A stretch of DNA of 64,000 nucleotides from Enterobacter kobei (GTDB lineage Bacteria; Pseudomonadota; Gammaproteobacteria; Enterobacterales; Enterobacteriaceae): NCBI RefSeq assembly GCF_001729765.1, contig NZ_CP017181.1, positions 1,488,001-1,552,000 on the forward strand, in the 5' to 3' direction. A model generated the notes under the pieces. That model worked only from the letters and a program-made list of their open reading frames with translations. It did not search any database and was not told the origin of the DNA. The translations under genes were made by a program, and so were the position numbers. Positions 21,030 through 33,142 of this stretch are shown here, piece by piece. Numbering within the stretch: the stretch's first letter is position 1; each line of letters begins with the position of its first letter.

Positions 21030-21057
21030 GCCGGGTGGCGGCTACGCCTTACCCGGC
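21030..21057. repeat. REP element
   Basis: Palindrome GCCGGGTGGCGG ... CCTTACCCGGC, between lysO and aqpZ. Confidence 0.8.
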
Positions 21058-21069
21058 TTGTATGTGCGG

Positions 21070-21111
21070 CCTGTTGCCCTCACCCCGGCCCTCTCCCACG
21101 GGGAGAGGGAG
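21070..21111 (+). repeat. 42-base intergenic repeat, copy A
   Basis: A 42-base element beginning CCTGTTGCCCTCACCCCGG and containing the stem CCCTCTCCCACGGGGAGAGGG. The same sequence occurs inverted at 31167-31208 with a single difference (A for G in the loop). It lies just after the aqpZ stop and may act as its transcription end. Confidence 0.85.
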
Positions 21112-21118
21112 GGAAAGA

Positions 21119-21814
21119 TTAATCGCGTTTTTCCAGCAGGGTACGATACAGCACGCCGCCCAGAATACCGCCGATAATTGGCATCACCCAGAACAGCCAC
21201 AGCTGCTCAAGCGCCCAGCCGCCCTGGAAGATGGCGACGGCGGTACTGCGTGCCGGGTTAACGGAGGTGTTGGTGACCGGAATTGAAATCAGGTGGATAA
21301 GCGTCAGCGCCAGACCAATAGCAATCGGGGCAAAGCCAGCAGGCGCGTGTTTGTCGGTGGCGCCGTGGATCACCAGCAGGAAGCCCGCGGTCAGCACAAT
21401 TTCAATCACGATGGCAGACAGCATGGAGTAACCGCCCGGCGAGTGCTCGCCAAAGCCGTTTGAGGCGAAGCCGCTGGCGGCCGCGTCAAAGCCGGCCTTA
21501 CCGCTGGCAATAACGTACAGAACGCCAGCCGCAATAATACCGCCCACCACCTGCGCCACGATGTAGCCAATGACGTCTTTAGCAGGAAAACGACCGCCCG
21601 CCCATAAACCTAACGTCACAGCCGGGTTAAAATGACCACCGGAAATATGCCCCACGGCGAAGGCCATGGTTAATACGGTTAAGCCAAACGCCAGCGCGAC
21701 GCCGACAAAACCAATGCCTAATTCCGGGAACGCTGCTGCCAGAACGGCGCTACCGCAGCCACCAAATACCAGCCAGAATGTACCAAAACATTCTGCAGCC
21801 AATTTTCTAAACAT
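21119..21814 (-). CDS. aqpZ: Aquaporin Z
   Basis: A 231-residue water channel with six transmembrane helices and the two half-helix NPA motifs, [14 protein letters not shown] and [14 protein letters not shown]. The arginine of the selectivity filter follows the second NPA. The chosen start ([17 protein letters not shown]) gives the E. coli length; an in-frame ATG 37 codons upstream yields non-homologous sequence. It is transcribed alone. Confidence 0.97.
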   Translation of the reverse strand: MFRKLAAECFGTFWLVFGGCGSAVLAAAFPELGIGFVGVALAFGLTVLTMAFAVGHISGGHFNPAVTLGLWAGGRFPAKDVIGYIVAQVVGGIIAAGVLYVIASGKAGFDAAASGFASNGFGEHSPGGYSMLSAIVIEIVLTAGFLLVIHGATDKHAPAGFAPIAIGLALTLIHLISIPVTNTSVNPARSTAVAIFQGGWALEQLWLFWVMPIIGGILGGVLYRTLLEKRD

Positions 21815-22103
21815 AACCACCTCAAATAATTTCCGCGCGCTTTCCCGCGGGCGGGATATATCGCCATAAAGGGATGACGACTCAAAGAGCCCGTATTTTA
21901 GAAACCAACAACATCCCTTCGCCACTTAAATAAATTCGATAAATTTGATTTAAGGCAATGTGATGTCATTCCTTGTTCAAATGAGCGGTAAATAGAGCAT
22001 AGACCAATTCTTGTCAGGGTGAATGTTATGCTGTCGTGACAAGATTCCTCCCGCTATACTGCTGATAACTTAAAGGAAAAAGTGTTCATTTCGCGGGGGA
22101 TTT

Positions 22104-23762
22104 ATGCTTCTCGAACGTGTGGAAATTGTCGGGTTTCGCGGTATTAACCGCCTGTTGCTGCAGCTTGAGCAGAACAACGTCCTGATCGGCGAGAACGCGT
22201 GGGGTAAGTCCAGCCTGCTCGATGCGCTGACGTTACTGCTATCCCCCGAAGACGATCTGTATCACTTTGTCCACGACGATTTCTGGTTCCCGCCCGGGGA
22301 CGTGACGGGACGCGAGAAGCACCTGCATATTATCCTGACGTTCCGTGAATCCGAGCCAGGCCGTCACCGCGTGCGTCGCTTCCGCCCGCTGTCACCCTGT
22401 TGGGTGCCCTGTGACGATGATTTCCACCGGATTTTCTATCGCCTGGAAGGCGAGATGGCGGAAAACGAAGGGGTCCTGACCCTGCGCGAGTTTCTTGATG
22501 AAAAAGCCAACCCGATCCCACTGGACAACATCGACGATTTGGCTCGCCACCTGACCCGCCTGACGCCGGTATTGCGGTTGCGTGATGCGCGCTTTATGCG
22601 GCGTATCCGTAACGGCACGGTACCGAATATGCCGGAGGTGGAAGTCACCGCCCGCGAGCTGGATTTTCTGGCGCGTGAGCTGGTGTCGCGTCCGCAAAAC
22701 CTGACCGATGGTCAGATTCGCCAGGGGTTGTCCGCGATGGTACAACTGCTGGAGCACTATTTTTCCGAGCAGGGGACATCGGAGTCGCGCCACAGGCTGA
22801 TGCGCCGTCGCTCTCATGATGAACAACGCAGCTGGCGCTATCTCGACATCATCAACCGGATGATCGACCGGCCCGGCGGTCGTACCCATCGGGTGATTCT
22901 TCTGGGGCTGTTTTCAACACTTTTGCAGGCTAAAGGCACCGTGCGTCTTGACCGGGATGCCCGCCCGTTGCTGCTGGTGGAAGATCCTGAAACGCGGCTT
23001 CACCCCATCATGCTCTCGGTGGCGTGGCATCTGCTGAATTTGCTGCCGCTCCAGCGTATTACGACCACCAATTCTGGTGAGCTATTATCCATGACGCCGG
23101 TTGAGCATATCTGCCGTCTGGTGCGCGAGTCTTCGCGGGTCTCCGCGTACCGTCTCGGGCCTGGCGGTTTAAATGCCGAAGACGGGCGGCGCATCGCGTT
23201 TCATATTCGTTTTAATCGCGCGTCGTCACTTTTTGCCCGCTGTTGGCTGCTGGTGGAAGGGGAAACGGAGACCTGGGTCATCAACGAACTGGCGCGTCAG
23301 TGTGGGCACCATTTTGATGCGGAAGGCATTAAGGTGATCGAATTTGCCCAGTCGGGATTAAAACCGCTGATAAAATTTGCCCGCCGGATGGGTATTGAAT
23401 GGCATGTGCTGGTGGACGGTGACGAGGCGGGTAAAAAGTATGCCTCGACCGTGCGTAGCCTGCTGAATAATGAACGGGAAGAAGAGCGCGACCATTTAAC
23501 CATGCTCCCCGCGATGGACATGGAGCACTTTATGTATCGTCAGGGGTTTGACGATGTGTTCCACCGCATTGCGATGGTGCCGGTCGATGTTCCGATGAAC
23601 ATGCGCCGCGTGATCGCCAAAGCGATACACCGTTCGTCAAAACCGGATCTCGCCATTGAAGTGGCGACGGAAGCGGGAAGGCGGGGCGTGGAGGCGGTGC
23701 CCACTCTGCTGAGGAAGATGTTCTCCCGCGTGCTGTGGCTGGCACGCGGGAGGGCGGATTAA
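22104..23762 (+). CDS. ybjD: OLD-family ATPase/TOPRIM nuclease YbjD
   Basis: A 552-residue protein, the same length as E. coli YbjD. The N-terminal SMC-like ABC ATPase half has Walker A GENAWGKSSL (about residues 32-41) and the signature and Walker B region LLLVEDPETRLHP. The C-terminal TOPRIM half has its Glu in WLLVEGETETWVI and a DxD-type pair in WHVLVDGDEAGKKY. This is the class 2 OLD architecture; relatives act as nucleases in phage defence or DNA repair, but the role of YbjD itself is not established. Its stop overlaps the convergent ybjX stop by four bases. Confidence 0.92.
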   Translation: MLLERVEIVGFRGINRLLLQLEQNNVLIGENAWGKSSLLDALTLLLSPEDDLYHFVHDDFWFPPGDVTGREKHLHIILTFRESEPGRHRVRRFRPLSPCWVPCDDDFHRIFYRLEGEMAENEGVLTLREFLDEKANPIPLDNIDDLARHLTRLTPVLRLRDARFMRRIRNGTVPNMPEVEVTARELDFLARELVSRPQNLTDGQIRQGLSAMVQLLEHYFSEQGTSESRHRLMRRRSHDEQRSWRYLDIINRMIDRPGGRTHRVILLGLFSTLLQAKGTVRLDRDARPLLLVEDPETRLHPIMLSVAWHLLNLLPLQRITTTNSGELLSMTPVEHICRLVRESSRVSAYRLGPGGLNAEDGRRIAFHIRFNRASSLFARCWLLVEGETETWVINELARQCGHHFDAEGIKVIEFAQSGLKPLIKFARRMGIEWHVLVDGDEAGKKYASTVRSLLNNEREEERDHLTMLPAMDMEHFMYRQGFDDVFHRIAMVPVDVPMNMRRVIAKAIHRSSKPDLAIEVATEAGRRGVEAVPTLLRKMFSRVLWLARGRAD

Positions 23763-24715
23763 CCTCGGGTCGCCTGATTCACCTGCTGAATCAGGCTGTC
23801 CAGCAGTTCGTAGCGACGGCGATATTCGGAACGTTTTTTGCTCGCGATCTCTTCCATCGGTTTACGCGGCATGACAAGCGGCAGCATAAAGTTACCGCTA
23901 TCCTGCTTTTCACCGCCGAGGGAGAGCCAGAAGCTGTCATAATCAGCCAGCAGTTTTCCCTCTTTTTTCTTGCGGTAGCGCCAGCTGCGATAAATATGGG
24001 TGTCGTTACTGACGGCAACAATCTGTTCGACCGGGAAAGCGGCGCCGAGCGTCATGGCGGTTTCAACCAGCAGACGTTTCGGGAACAGCCCATGGCAGGC
24101 CTTCGTCGCTTTCTGGATCCGCTCATGGGGAACATGCGCTTTTGCGCCCTGCAAACCGCCAATGAACAGCGTCGATTTTCCGGCAAAAGGGCAGAGCGTG
24201 AAGGTTATCTCCGCCAGGACTGTATTTTGATCGTCGCAGAAGACGAGGGTGGCTTCTCCCTCTTTATCCATAAACGCATCAGCACACAGGCGAACGGTAA
24301 AGTGCTGTTCATCTTTACCGGTTAAGGTCAGCAGCGTGGCACCCTGCTTCGAAAGATAGCCCTGCAGCAGCGTCGCCGGAAGCTGGCGGCTCATGATCTG
24401 ATAGTGCCAGTTAAGAGACTCCAGCGCGTGCTGACGTTCCATGTTCACCGTCAGCCACGGGCGGTGCATCCGGCAGGGCAGCCCCGGCTGAGCTTGTAAT
24501 ATCTGCATCAGACGCGGCTGTTTTGCCAGGCGCGTCAACAGGCGAGAGGTGGTGACGGGAGCCGCAAGCGACCGTAACACGAACTTGCGCCGATAAGCCG
24601 GATTCTGCCATGCCAGTCCTGGGGTAAGCTTACCCAAAGCCAGGTTTTTGAAAAGCTGCCAGCCGGAGGCAGGCTGCGTCAGGGGGGAATAAGGCGTATC
24701 GACGATGGAAGACAT
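23759..24715 (-). CDS. ybjX: DUF535 protein YbjX (VirK/YbjX family)
   Basis: A 318-residue protein of the VirK family (DUF535), with conserved RLCADAFMDKEGEATLVF, FIGGLQGAK and YRSWRYRKKKEGKLLADYDSFW. VirK/YbjX members are tied to resistance to antimicrobial peptides and envelope stress in enteric bacteria, and E. coli ybjX is reported in the PhoP regulon. The mechanism is unknown. A direct hexamer repeat resembling a PhoP box lies 49-65 bases upstream. It is convergent with ybjD. Confidence 0.88.
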   Translation of the reverse strand: MSSIVDTPYSPLTQPASGWQLFKNLALGKLTPGLAWQNPAYRRKFVLRSLAAPVTTSRLLTRLAKQPRLMQILQAQPGLPCRMHRPWLTVNMERQHALESLNWHYQIMSRQLPATLLQGYLSKQGATLLTLTGKDEQHFTVRLCADAFMDKEGEATLVFCDDQNTVLAEITFTLCPFAGKSTLFIGGLQGAKAHVPHERIQKATKACHGLFPKRLLVETAMTLGAAFPVEQIVAVSNDTHIYRSWRYRKKKEGKLLADYDSFWLSLGGEKQDSGNFMLPLVMPRKPMEEIASKKRSEYRRRYELLDSLIQQVNQATRG

Positions 24716-24763
24716 GATAAATCCTGAATCTTTTGGAATATCACTATTTCAACAAGAGGAATA

Positions 24764-24780
24764 TCAACATCTCGTCAACA
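24764..24780 (-). promoter_or_regulatory. Candidate PhoP box upstream of ybjX
   Basis: The minus strand reads TGTTGA-CGAGA-TGTTGA, two identical hexamers spaced by 5 bases. Each differs by one base from the PhoP hexamer (T/G)GTTTA, and the 11-base period is that of PhoP boxes. It lies in the ybjX-macA divergent region. Confidence 0.5.
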
Positions 24781-24874
24781 AATTAGGACGATTTCGGAGA
24801 ACAGGGGTTTCGTTAAGGAGTCGTTTAGATAGAATCAACATTTATTATTGCCAGAACATTTATTTGGAATATTT

Positions 24875-25990
24875 ATGAACCTCAAGGGAAAACGCAGAAC
24901 GCTATTTCTGCTGCTGGCGGTCGTGATTTTAGTCGGTGGATTCTGGTTATGGCAGGTGCTTAACGCACCGGTGCCGCAGTACCGGACACTGATCGTTCGC
25001 CCCGGCGAACTGCAGCAAAACGTCCTGGCGACGGGTAAGCTTGATGCATTGCGCAAGGTTGACGTTGGCGCTCAGGTCAGCGGCCAGCTGAAAACGCTGT
25101 CGGTAGAGATCGGTGATAAGGTAAAAAAAGGCCAGTTGCTGGGTGTTATCGATCCTGAACAGGCCGAGAACCAGATCCGCGAGGTGGAAGCCACGCTGAT
25201 GGAGCTGCGCGCCCAGCGTGCTCAGGCGCTGGCTGAACGTAATCTGGCCCAGGTCACGCTGACCCGTCAGCAGGCGCTGGCAAAAACCCAGGCCATTTCG
25301 AAGCAGGATTTAGATACTGCCACGACGGAGCTGGCGGTCAAGCAGGCGCAGATTGGCACCATCGACGCACAAATCAAACGTAATCAGGCCTCGCTGGACA
25401 CGGCGAAAACCAACCTCGACTACACGCAAATCGTTGCGCCGATGGCCGGTGAAGTCACCCAGATCACCACGCTGCAGGGGCAGACGGTAATTGCCGCCCA
25501 GCAGGCGCCTAACATTCTGACGCTGGCGGATATGAGCACTATGCTGGTCAAAGCGCAGGTTTCCGAGGCGGATGTTATCCATCTGAAACCTGGGCAGAAT
25601 GCCTGGTTTACCGTGCTTGGCGACCCGCAGACGCGCTATGAAGGCGTGCTGAAAGACATTCTGCCGACGCCGGAAAAGGTTAACGACGCTATCTTTTACT
25701 ACGCCCGTTTTGAAGTGCCAAACCCACAGGGCGTGCTGCGTCTGGATATGACTGCCCAGGTGCATATCCAGCTGACCGGCGTGAAGAACGTGCTCACCAT
25801 TCCGCTCTCCGCGCTGGGCGAATCCGCCGGGGACAATCGCTATAAAGTGAAAGTGCTGCGCAACGGCGAGACGCGCGATCGCGAAGTGGTGATTGGCGCG
25901 CGTAATGATACCGATGTGGTGGTGGTGAAAGGGCTGGAAGAGGGTGAGGAGGTGGTTGTCAGTGAAAGCCTGCCCGGAGCCGCGAAATGA
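24875..25990 (+). CDS. macA: Macrolide efflux periplasmic adaptor MacA
   Basis: A 371-residue membrane-fusion protein. A short cytoplasmic end and N-terminal anchor ([20 protein letters not shown]) are followed by a split lipoyl domain ([21 protein letters not shown] ... [18 protein letters not shown]), an alpha-helical hairpin (about 90-180), then beta-barrel and membrane-proximal domains. It bridges MacB to TolC for export of macrolides, enterotoxin and haem-type substrates. The chosen ATG gives the E. coli length; nine codons upstream is another ATG. The stop overlaps the macB start (ATGA). Confidence 0.95.
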   Translation: MNLKGKRRTLFLLLAVVILVGGFWLWQVLNAPVPQYRTLIVRPGELQQNVLATGKLDALRKVDVGAQVSGQLKTLSVEIGDKVKKGQLLGVIDPEQAENQIREVEATLMELRAQRAQALAERNLAQVTLTRQQALAKTQAISKQDLDTATTELAVKQAQIGTIDAQIKRNQASLDTAKTNLDYTQIVAPMAGEVTQITTLQGQTVIAAQQAPNILTLADMSTMLVKAQVSEADVIHLKPGQNAWFTVLGDPQTRYEGVLKDILPTPEKVNDAIFYYARFEVPNPQGVLRLDMTAQVHIQLTGVKNVLTIPLSALGESAGDNRYKVKVLRNGETRDREVVIGARNDTDVVVVKGLEEGEEVVVSESLPGAAK

Positions 25991-27927
25991 CCGCGCTGCT
26001 TGAGCTGAAGGATATCCGTCGCAGCTATCCGTCGGGCGACGGTCCGGTGGAGGTGCTGAAAGGTATCTCCCTGCGCGTGGAAGCGGGCGAGATGGTGGCG
26101 ATTGTCGGCGCGTCAGGCTCCGGTAAATCGACGCTGATGAACATTCTCGGCTGCCTGGATAAACCCACCAGCGGGACCTATCGCGTGGCCGGGACGGATG
26201 TCTCCACGCTCGACGGCGACGCGCTGGCGAAGCTGCGCCGGGAACATTTTGGTTTTATCTTCCAGCGTTACCACCTGCTCTCACACCTGAACGCGGCGCA
26301 AAACGTCGAGGTGCCAGCCGTCTATGCAGGCGTGGAGCGGAAGAAACGTCTTGAGCGTGCGAAGACGCTGTTAACGCGTCTCGGGCTGGCTGAACGCGTG
26401 GAGTACCAGCCGTCGCAGCTGTCCGGTGGCCAGCAGCAGCGCGTGAGTATTGCCCGCGCGCTGATGAATGGCGGGCAGGTGATCCTCGCGGATGAACCCA
26501 CCGGGGCGCTCGACAGCCATTCCGGTGAAGAGGTGATGGCGATCCTCCACCAGCTTCGCGATCAGGGGCACACGGTGATCATCGTTACCCACGATCCGCA
26601 GGTGGCGGCGCAGGCGGAACGCATTATTGAGATCCACGACGGCGAGCTGGTCAGCAACCCGCCGCCGCGTGCGTCCAGAGCGGCAGCCCCGAAAGAAGCT
26701 CTGCCGGCCTCAACCGGCTGGGGACAATTTTCCAGCGGCTTTCGTGAAGCGCTGAACATGGCCTGGCTGGCGATGGCGGCCAACAAAATGCGCACCCTGC
26801 TGACCATGCTCGGGATTATCATCGGTATTGCTTCGGTGGTCTCGATTGTGGTGGTGGGCGACGCCGCCAAGCAGCTGGTGCTGGCCGATATTCGCGCCAT
26901 CGGTACCAATACCATTGATGTCTATCCCGGCAAGGACTTTGGCGACGACGAACCGCAGTATCAGCAGGCGCTAAAGTATGACGATCTGGCAGCGATTCAG
27001 AAGCAGCCGTGGGTAAACTCCGCCACGCCAGCCGTTTCGCAAAACCTGCGTCTGCGGGTAGGGAATGTTGACGTTGCCGCCAGCGCCAACGGCGTCAGCG
27101 GGGACTACTTCAACGTCTACGGCATGACCTTCAGCGAAGGGGCGACCTTTAATGCCGAACAGCTGGCGGGCAGGGCGCAGGTGGTGGTGCTGGATGCGAA
27201 CTCGCGCAGGCAACTCTTCCCTAATAAAGCCAGTGTGGTCGGTGAAGTGATCCTGGTCGGCAACATGCCTGCCACGGTCATTGGTGTGGCGGAAGAGAAA
27301 CAGTCGATGTTTGGCAGCAGCAAGATCCTGCGCGTCTGGTTGCCCTACACCACGATTTCCGGGCGGATCATGGGGCAGTCATGGCTCAACTCCATCACCG
27401 TGCGTGTGAAGGAGGGCTACGACAGCGCGCTGGCCGAACAGCAGCTTGAGCGGTTGCTTACGTTGCGCCACGGGAAGAAGGATTTCTTCACCTGGAACAT
27501 GGACGGCCTCTTGAAAACGGCGGAAAAGACCACACGTACTCTTCAGCTGTTCCTCACGCTGGTGGCGGTGATCTCGCTGGTCGTCGGCGGCATCGGGGTG
27601 ATGAATATCATGCTGGTGTCGGTCACGGAACGTACCCGGGAGATTGGCATCCGCATGGCGGTCGGGGCCAGTGCCAGTGATGTACTGCAACAGTTTCTGA
27701 TTGAGGCTGTGCTGGTGTGCCTGGTCGGCGGGGCGATGGGGATTGCGCTCTCGATGATGATTGCGTTCGCGCTCCAGCTCTTTTTACCCGGGTGGGAGAT
27801 TGGTTTCTCGCCGGTCGCCATTATTACCGCATTTTTATGTTCGACCTTTACCGGCATTTTGTTTGGCTGGCTCCCCGCCCGCAACGCGGCGCGGCTGGAT
27901 CCGGTGGATGCGCTGGCTCGGGAATAA
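25987..27927 (+). CDS. macB: Macrolide export ATP-binding/permease protein MacB
   Basis: A 646-residue ABC transporter half. The nucleotide-binding domain (about 1-225) has Walker [10 protein letters not shown] (41-49), signature [15 protein letters not shown] and Walker [14 protein letters not shown] first transmembrane helix follows at about 270-295, then a large periplasmic domain, then three C-terminal helices ([22 protein letters not shown] onward). It works as a dimer with MacA and TolC by mechanotransmission. It overlaps macA by four bases, so the two are translationally coupled. Confidence 0.97.
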   Translation: MTALLELKDIRRSYPSGDGPVEVLKGISLRVEAGEMVAIVGASGSGKSTLMNILGCLDKPTSGTYRVAGTDVSTLDGDALAKLRREHFGFIFQRYHLLSHLNAAQNVEVPAVYAGVERKKRLERAKTLLTRLGLAERVEYQPSQLSGGQQQRVSIARALMNGGQVILADEPTGALDSHSGEEVMAILHQLRDQGHTVIIVTHDPQVAAQAERIIEIHDGELVSNPPPRASRAAAPKEALPASTGWGQFSSGFREALNMAWLAMAANKMRTLLTMLGIIIGIASVVSIVVVGDAAKQLVLADIRAIGTNTIDVYPGKDFGDDEPQYQQALKYDDLAAIQKQPWVNSATPAVSQNLRLRVGNVDVAASANGVSGDYFNVYGMTFSEGATFNAEQLAGRAQVVVLDANSRRQLFPNKASVVGEVILVGNMPATVIGVAEEKQSMFGSSKILRVWLPYTTISGRIMGQSWLNSITVRVKEGYDSALAEQQLERLLTLRHGKKDFFTWNMDGLLKTAEKTTRTLQLFLTLVAVISLVVGGIGVMNIMLVSVTERTREIGIRMAVGASASDVLQQFLIEAVLVCLVGGAMGIALSMMIAFALQLFLPGWEIGFSPVAIITAFLCSTFTGILFGWLPARNAARLDPVDALARE

Positions 27928-27936
27928 CCCGAAAAT

Positions 27937-27966
27937 AAAAATGCCAGCCGATCGGGCTGGCATTTT
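27937..27966. terminator. Bidirectional macB/cspD terminator
   Basis: Hairpin AAAATGCCAGCC-gatc-GGGCTGGCATTTT with A-tract and T-tract on the two sides, between the convergent macB and cspD genes. Confidence 0.9.
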
Positions 27967-27997
27967 GACTGCGGGATGTACACAATAAAACAGAGCG

Positions 27998-28219
27998 CTA
28001 TGCAACCGTCTCTGCTTCAATGGGTACGATAAGGCTTGCATGATTGCCTTTTGGTCCCTGGTGTACATCGAACCGGACGGACTGCCCGCCTTTGAGCGTT
28101 CTGTAACCATCCATCTGAATGGTGGAATAGTGAGCGAAGATATCCTCGCCGCCGCCTTCGGGGCAGATGAAGCCAAACCCTTTGGCGTTGTTGAACCACT
28201 TAACAGTACCCATTTCCAT
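27998..28219 (-). CDS. cspD: Cold-shock-like protein CspD
   Basis: A 73-residue OB-fold protein with RNP1-like KGFGFICP and RNP2-like DIFAHYSTI. In E. coli it is induced in stationary phase and inhibits DNA replication by binding single-stranded DNA; it is not cold-induced. It starts MEMGTVKWFNNAKGF, divergent from clpS. The gene pair cspD/clpS is conserved. Confidence 0.96.
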   Translation of the reverse strand: MEMGTVKWFNNAKGFGFICPEGGGEDIFAHYSTIQMDGYRTLKGGQSVRFDVHQGPKGNHASLIVPIEAETVA

Positions 28220-28486
28220 GCTTCGACATCCTTCGTAAATCTTATAAGTTAAGATGGAATGAACCGGTGGTGGAGTGGGGGCTGTTCAAAACCTCGCCAT
28301 CTCACGCTTGTACAATTTAGAGAAACGAAAGACGTCGTCAAGCGTTTGGCGCTGGAGATGGGACAATAATCAACCAAAGTTTGAAGCAGTTAACGCTATT
28401 GCAACGGTTTGTGACAGACATCGCGGATGACAGTAATAGATGATTGTTATCTAACATCTGAGGTAGATTCAAAGTGGTTATGCAAA

Positions 28487-28807
28487 ATGGGTAAGACCAA
28501 CGACTGGCTGGATTTTGACCAGCTGGCGGAAGATAAAGTGCGTGACGCGCTAAAACCGCCATCTATGTATAAAGTTATGTTAATGAACGATGATTACACG
28601 CCGATGGAATTTGTTATTGACGTGCTACAAAAGTTCTTTTCTTATGATGTAGAACGTGCAACGCAACTGATGCTTACCGTTCATTATCGAGGCAAAGCCA
28701 TCTGCGGCATCTTTACGGCAGAAGTGGCGGAAACCAAAGTGGCGATGGTGAACGACTATGCGAGGGAGAACGAGCATCCGTTGCTGTGTACGCTGGAAAA
28801 GGCCTGA
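28487..28807 (+). CDS. clpS: ClpA adaptor ClpS
   Basis: A 106-residue adaptor that binds N-degron substrates and hands them to ClpAP. A flexible N-terminal tail ([16 protein letters not shown]) is followed by the ClpS core with the pocket motif [13 protein letters not shown] (N-end residue-binding Asp/Asn/Asp) and the histidine in LTVHYRG. It starts here to match the E. coli length; an in-frame ATG 20 codons upstream gives extra sequence without homology. It lies 27 bases before clpA. Confidence 0.95.
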   Translation: MGKTNDWLDFDQLAEDKVRDALKPPSMYKVMLMNDDYTPMEFVIDVLQKFFSYDVERATQLMLTVHYRGKAICGIFTAEVAETKVAMVNDYARENEHPLLCTLEKA

Positions 28808-28834
28808 TAAGGCATAAAATTGGGGGAGGTGCCT

Positions 28835-31114
<2,280 letters not shown>

Positions 31115-31130
31115 GTAGTAAGGTAAAAGC

Positions 31131-31158
31131 AAAACGGCAACTTCGGTTGCCGTTTTTT
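31131..31158 (+). terminator. clpA terminator
   Basis: Hairpin AAAACGGCAAC-ttcg-GTTGCCGTTTT followed by TT, 16 bases past the clpA stop. Confidence 0.92.
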
Positions 31159-31166
31159 ATTGTTTG

Positions 31167-31208
31167 CTCCCTCTCCCTGTGGGAGAGGGCCGGGGTGAGG
31201 GCAACAGG
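31167..31208 (-). repeat. 42-base intergenic repeat, copy B (inverted)
   Basis: The inverted copy of the element at 21070-21111, with 41 of 42 bases the same. It follows the clpA terminator and precedes the unknown gene at 31369. Confidence 0.85.
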
Positions 31209-31368
31209 CAGCAGAGGAATTTTGCGAGGCGCTTTCCAATTTCTTTCGATGTCTGTTGCTGGATGAATCCACAGTAATAAAATGGCGGCGCACCTGCAAA
31301 ATCAGGTGTCGGGATTGGCGTCCTGAAAGCGTGTGCACAGACAATCTTGCGTGCATAAAGGATCACAT

Positions 31369-31818
31369 ATGACTGATATTAATGGCTTCACCCAACTCTA
31401 CACCGAACTCTCCCTCAATCCCGATCTTCCAACCCTTGCTGAGCGCTGCAAACTACTCACCGAAATCCTCCTCGACTGCAAATCACTCCCGCAGACGCAG
31501 CCCGTGTGCCGTTGCCTTGGTGCATACCTGGAAGAAATGAAAATCGGCCTCACAGAATCAATGCGTGACTTTCAGGTGGTGGAATTTGAGCACGAAGCGG
31601 AAGAACCGCGACAAAAAGAGTGGCTGCTGGAAGATACAGAAACGAAATGCGACTACTGCCGGGCATTAAACCATGTGCTGCTGGTATCGCATTTTGACCG
31701 CGATATGTTGCCGCACCTGACGGGATTACTGCATGATATGGTTCATTCTATGGCGGTGGATTTAATCACTACTGTACAGCCGTGGATGACAATACATCTT
31801 CCGGTACAGCAACACTAG
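31369..31818 (+). CDS. Unrecognised 149-residue protein in the clpA-infA interval
   Basis: I do not recognise this protein. It starts MTDINGFTQLYTEL after an AAGGATCACAT ribosome site and ends QPWMTIHLPVQQH. The predicted fold is mostly helical. Cysteines are at CKLL, CKSL, CRCL and a CDYC pair (TKCDYCRALNHVLL), with a His-rich stretch HFDRDMLPHLTGLLHDMVHSM, so metal binding is possible but unproven. It has no signal peptide and no convincing membrane helix. It lies where E. coli has tRNA-Ser serW and, in some strains, type I-F cas genes. Its own terminator follows. A recent insertion is likely, and a phage or island relic is one option. An in-frame ATG 12 codons upstream is less likely as the start. 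Confidence 0.7.
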   Translation: MTDINGFTQLYTELSLNPDLPTLAERCKLLTEILLDCKSLPQTQPVCRCLGAYLEEMKIGLTESMRDFQVVEFEHEAEEPRQKEWLLEDTETKCDYCRALNHVLLVSHFDRDMLPHLTGLLHDMVHSMAVDLITTVQPWMTIHLPVQQH

Positions 31819-31830
31819 AGCCATAAATAA

Positions 31831-31858
31831 AAAAGGCCGGGATGATCCCGACCTTTTA
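31831..31858 (+). terminator. Terminator of the unknown gene, also facing infA
   Basis: Hairpin AAAAGGccGGGATGATCCCgaCCTTTT with A and T tracts, between the unknown gene and the infA stop; it could serve both. Confidence 0.85.
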
Positions 31859-31889
31859 AATATTCATCTGCCATTACAGGCGAAAACAA

Positions 31890-32108
<219 letters not shown>

Positions 32109-32392
32109 CTAATCCTCTGGGGTATCACTACCAAGTTTTGAACCGGCAAGATAATGCCGAAATTCATCAATTAAGTAAAGAATTGCGCGTTTAAAACGCA
32201 GCAAAACAGTTTCGGCGCATTGCCCAAGCGTCACGGTACAACCGAACGGAAAGCGCATTCGTAAAGGGGATACAACAGGATAAACGTCAGGACGTTATCT
32301 GAAGCGAAGGTCCCAAACGGCGGCGGGGCAACAGGCAGAAGCTACTCTGCGGCATAATTATAACACCCTCACAAAAAATATGCGGAAAACAT

Positions 32393-33097
32393 TTAGGCAT
32401 TGGGCATAAAGAGCGTTCTCGGTATCCAGAAGTCGCGCGGGAGCTTCTGCTGGCGGCTGGCATCCAGATGTTCGATGTACTGGCGTCGCGGGATCTCAAC
32501 GGCGCCGAGGGAGGCCGTATGCTCATTGAGGACCTGACAATCGATCAGGTTTCCGCCGCGTTGCGCGAATTCCTGGCAGAAAATGAGCAGCGCAGTTTTC
32601 GAGGCATTCACCGCGCGAGAGAACATCGACTCGCCGCAAAACAGCGTCCCTTGCGCCACGCCGTACATGCCGCCGACGAGTATGCCGTCTTCCCATACTT
32701 CGATGGAGTGAGCGTAGCCAAGCTCATGAAGCTGGTGGTAGGCGGTAATAATATCGCGGGTTATCCACGTCCCTTCATGGCGGTCTTGCGCACAGCCTTC
32801 AATGACCTGACCAAACGCGTGGTTGAGCGTGACGCGGTATGGAGATTTGGCATGGAAACGCTTCATGCTGCGGCTGAGGTGAAACTGCGCTGGCCACAGC
32901 ACGGCGCGCGGATCGGGTGACCACCATAAAATCGGGTCGCCGGGCGAAAACCACGGGAAGATGCCGCGCTGGTAAGCCATCAAGAGCCGTGCAGGGCTGA
33001 GGTCCCCACCCAGGGCCAGCAGCCCATTGGGCTCACGTAGCGCTCCCTCCGGCGACGGGAACGCAATGTTATGACGAGAAAGCTGGACCAGGCGCAT
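32393..33097 (-). CDS. aat: Leucyl/phenylalanyl-tRNA-protein transferase
   Basis: A 234-residue enzyme that adds Leu or Phe from aminoacyl-tRNA to N-terminal Lys or Arg, creating N-degrons for ClpS-ClpAP. Conserved stretches include [42 protein letters not shown] and [19 protein letters not shown]. The length equals that of E. coli Aat. Aat, ClpS and ClpA, all in one pathway, lie near each other in this window. Confidence 0.96.
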   Translation of the reverse strand: MRLVQLSRHNIAFPSPEGALREPNGLLALGGDLSPARLLMAYQRGIFPWFSPGDPILWWSPDPRAVLWPAQFHLSRSMKRFHAKSPYRVTLNHAFGQVIEGCAQDRHEGTWITRDIITAYHQLHELGYAHSIEVWEDGILVGGMYGVAQGTLFCGESMFSRAVNASKTALLIFCQEFAQRGGNLIDCQVLNEHTASLGAVEIPRRQYIEHLDASRQQKLPRDFWIPRTLFMPNA

Positions 33098-33142
33098 GAC
33101 AGCAAAACTCCAGTACGCGAGTGAGGACGCTACAAATATAGT

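Noticed and set aside
22104..23762. ybjD (OLD-type nuclease) as part of a local defence island with the CRISPR array
   Set aside because: ybjD sits in its conserved place between aqpZ and ybjX as in E. coli, five kilobases away with housekeeping genes between; no sign of a shared island.
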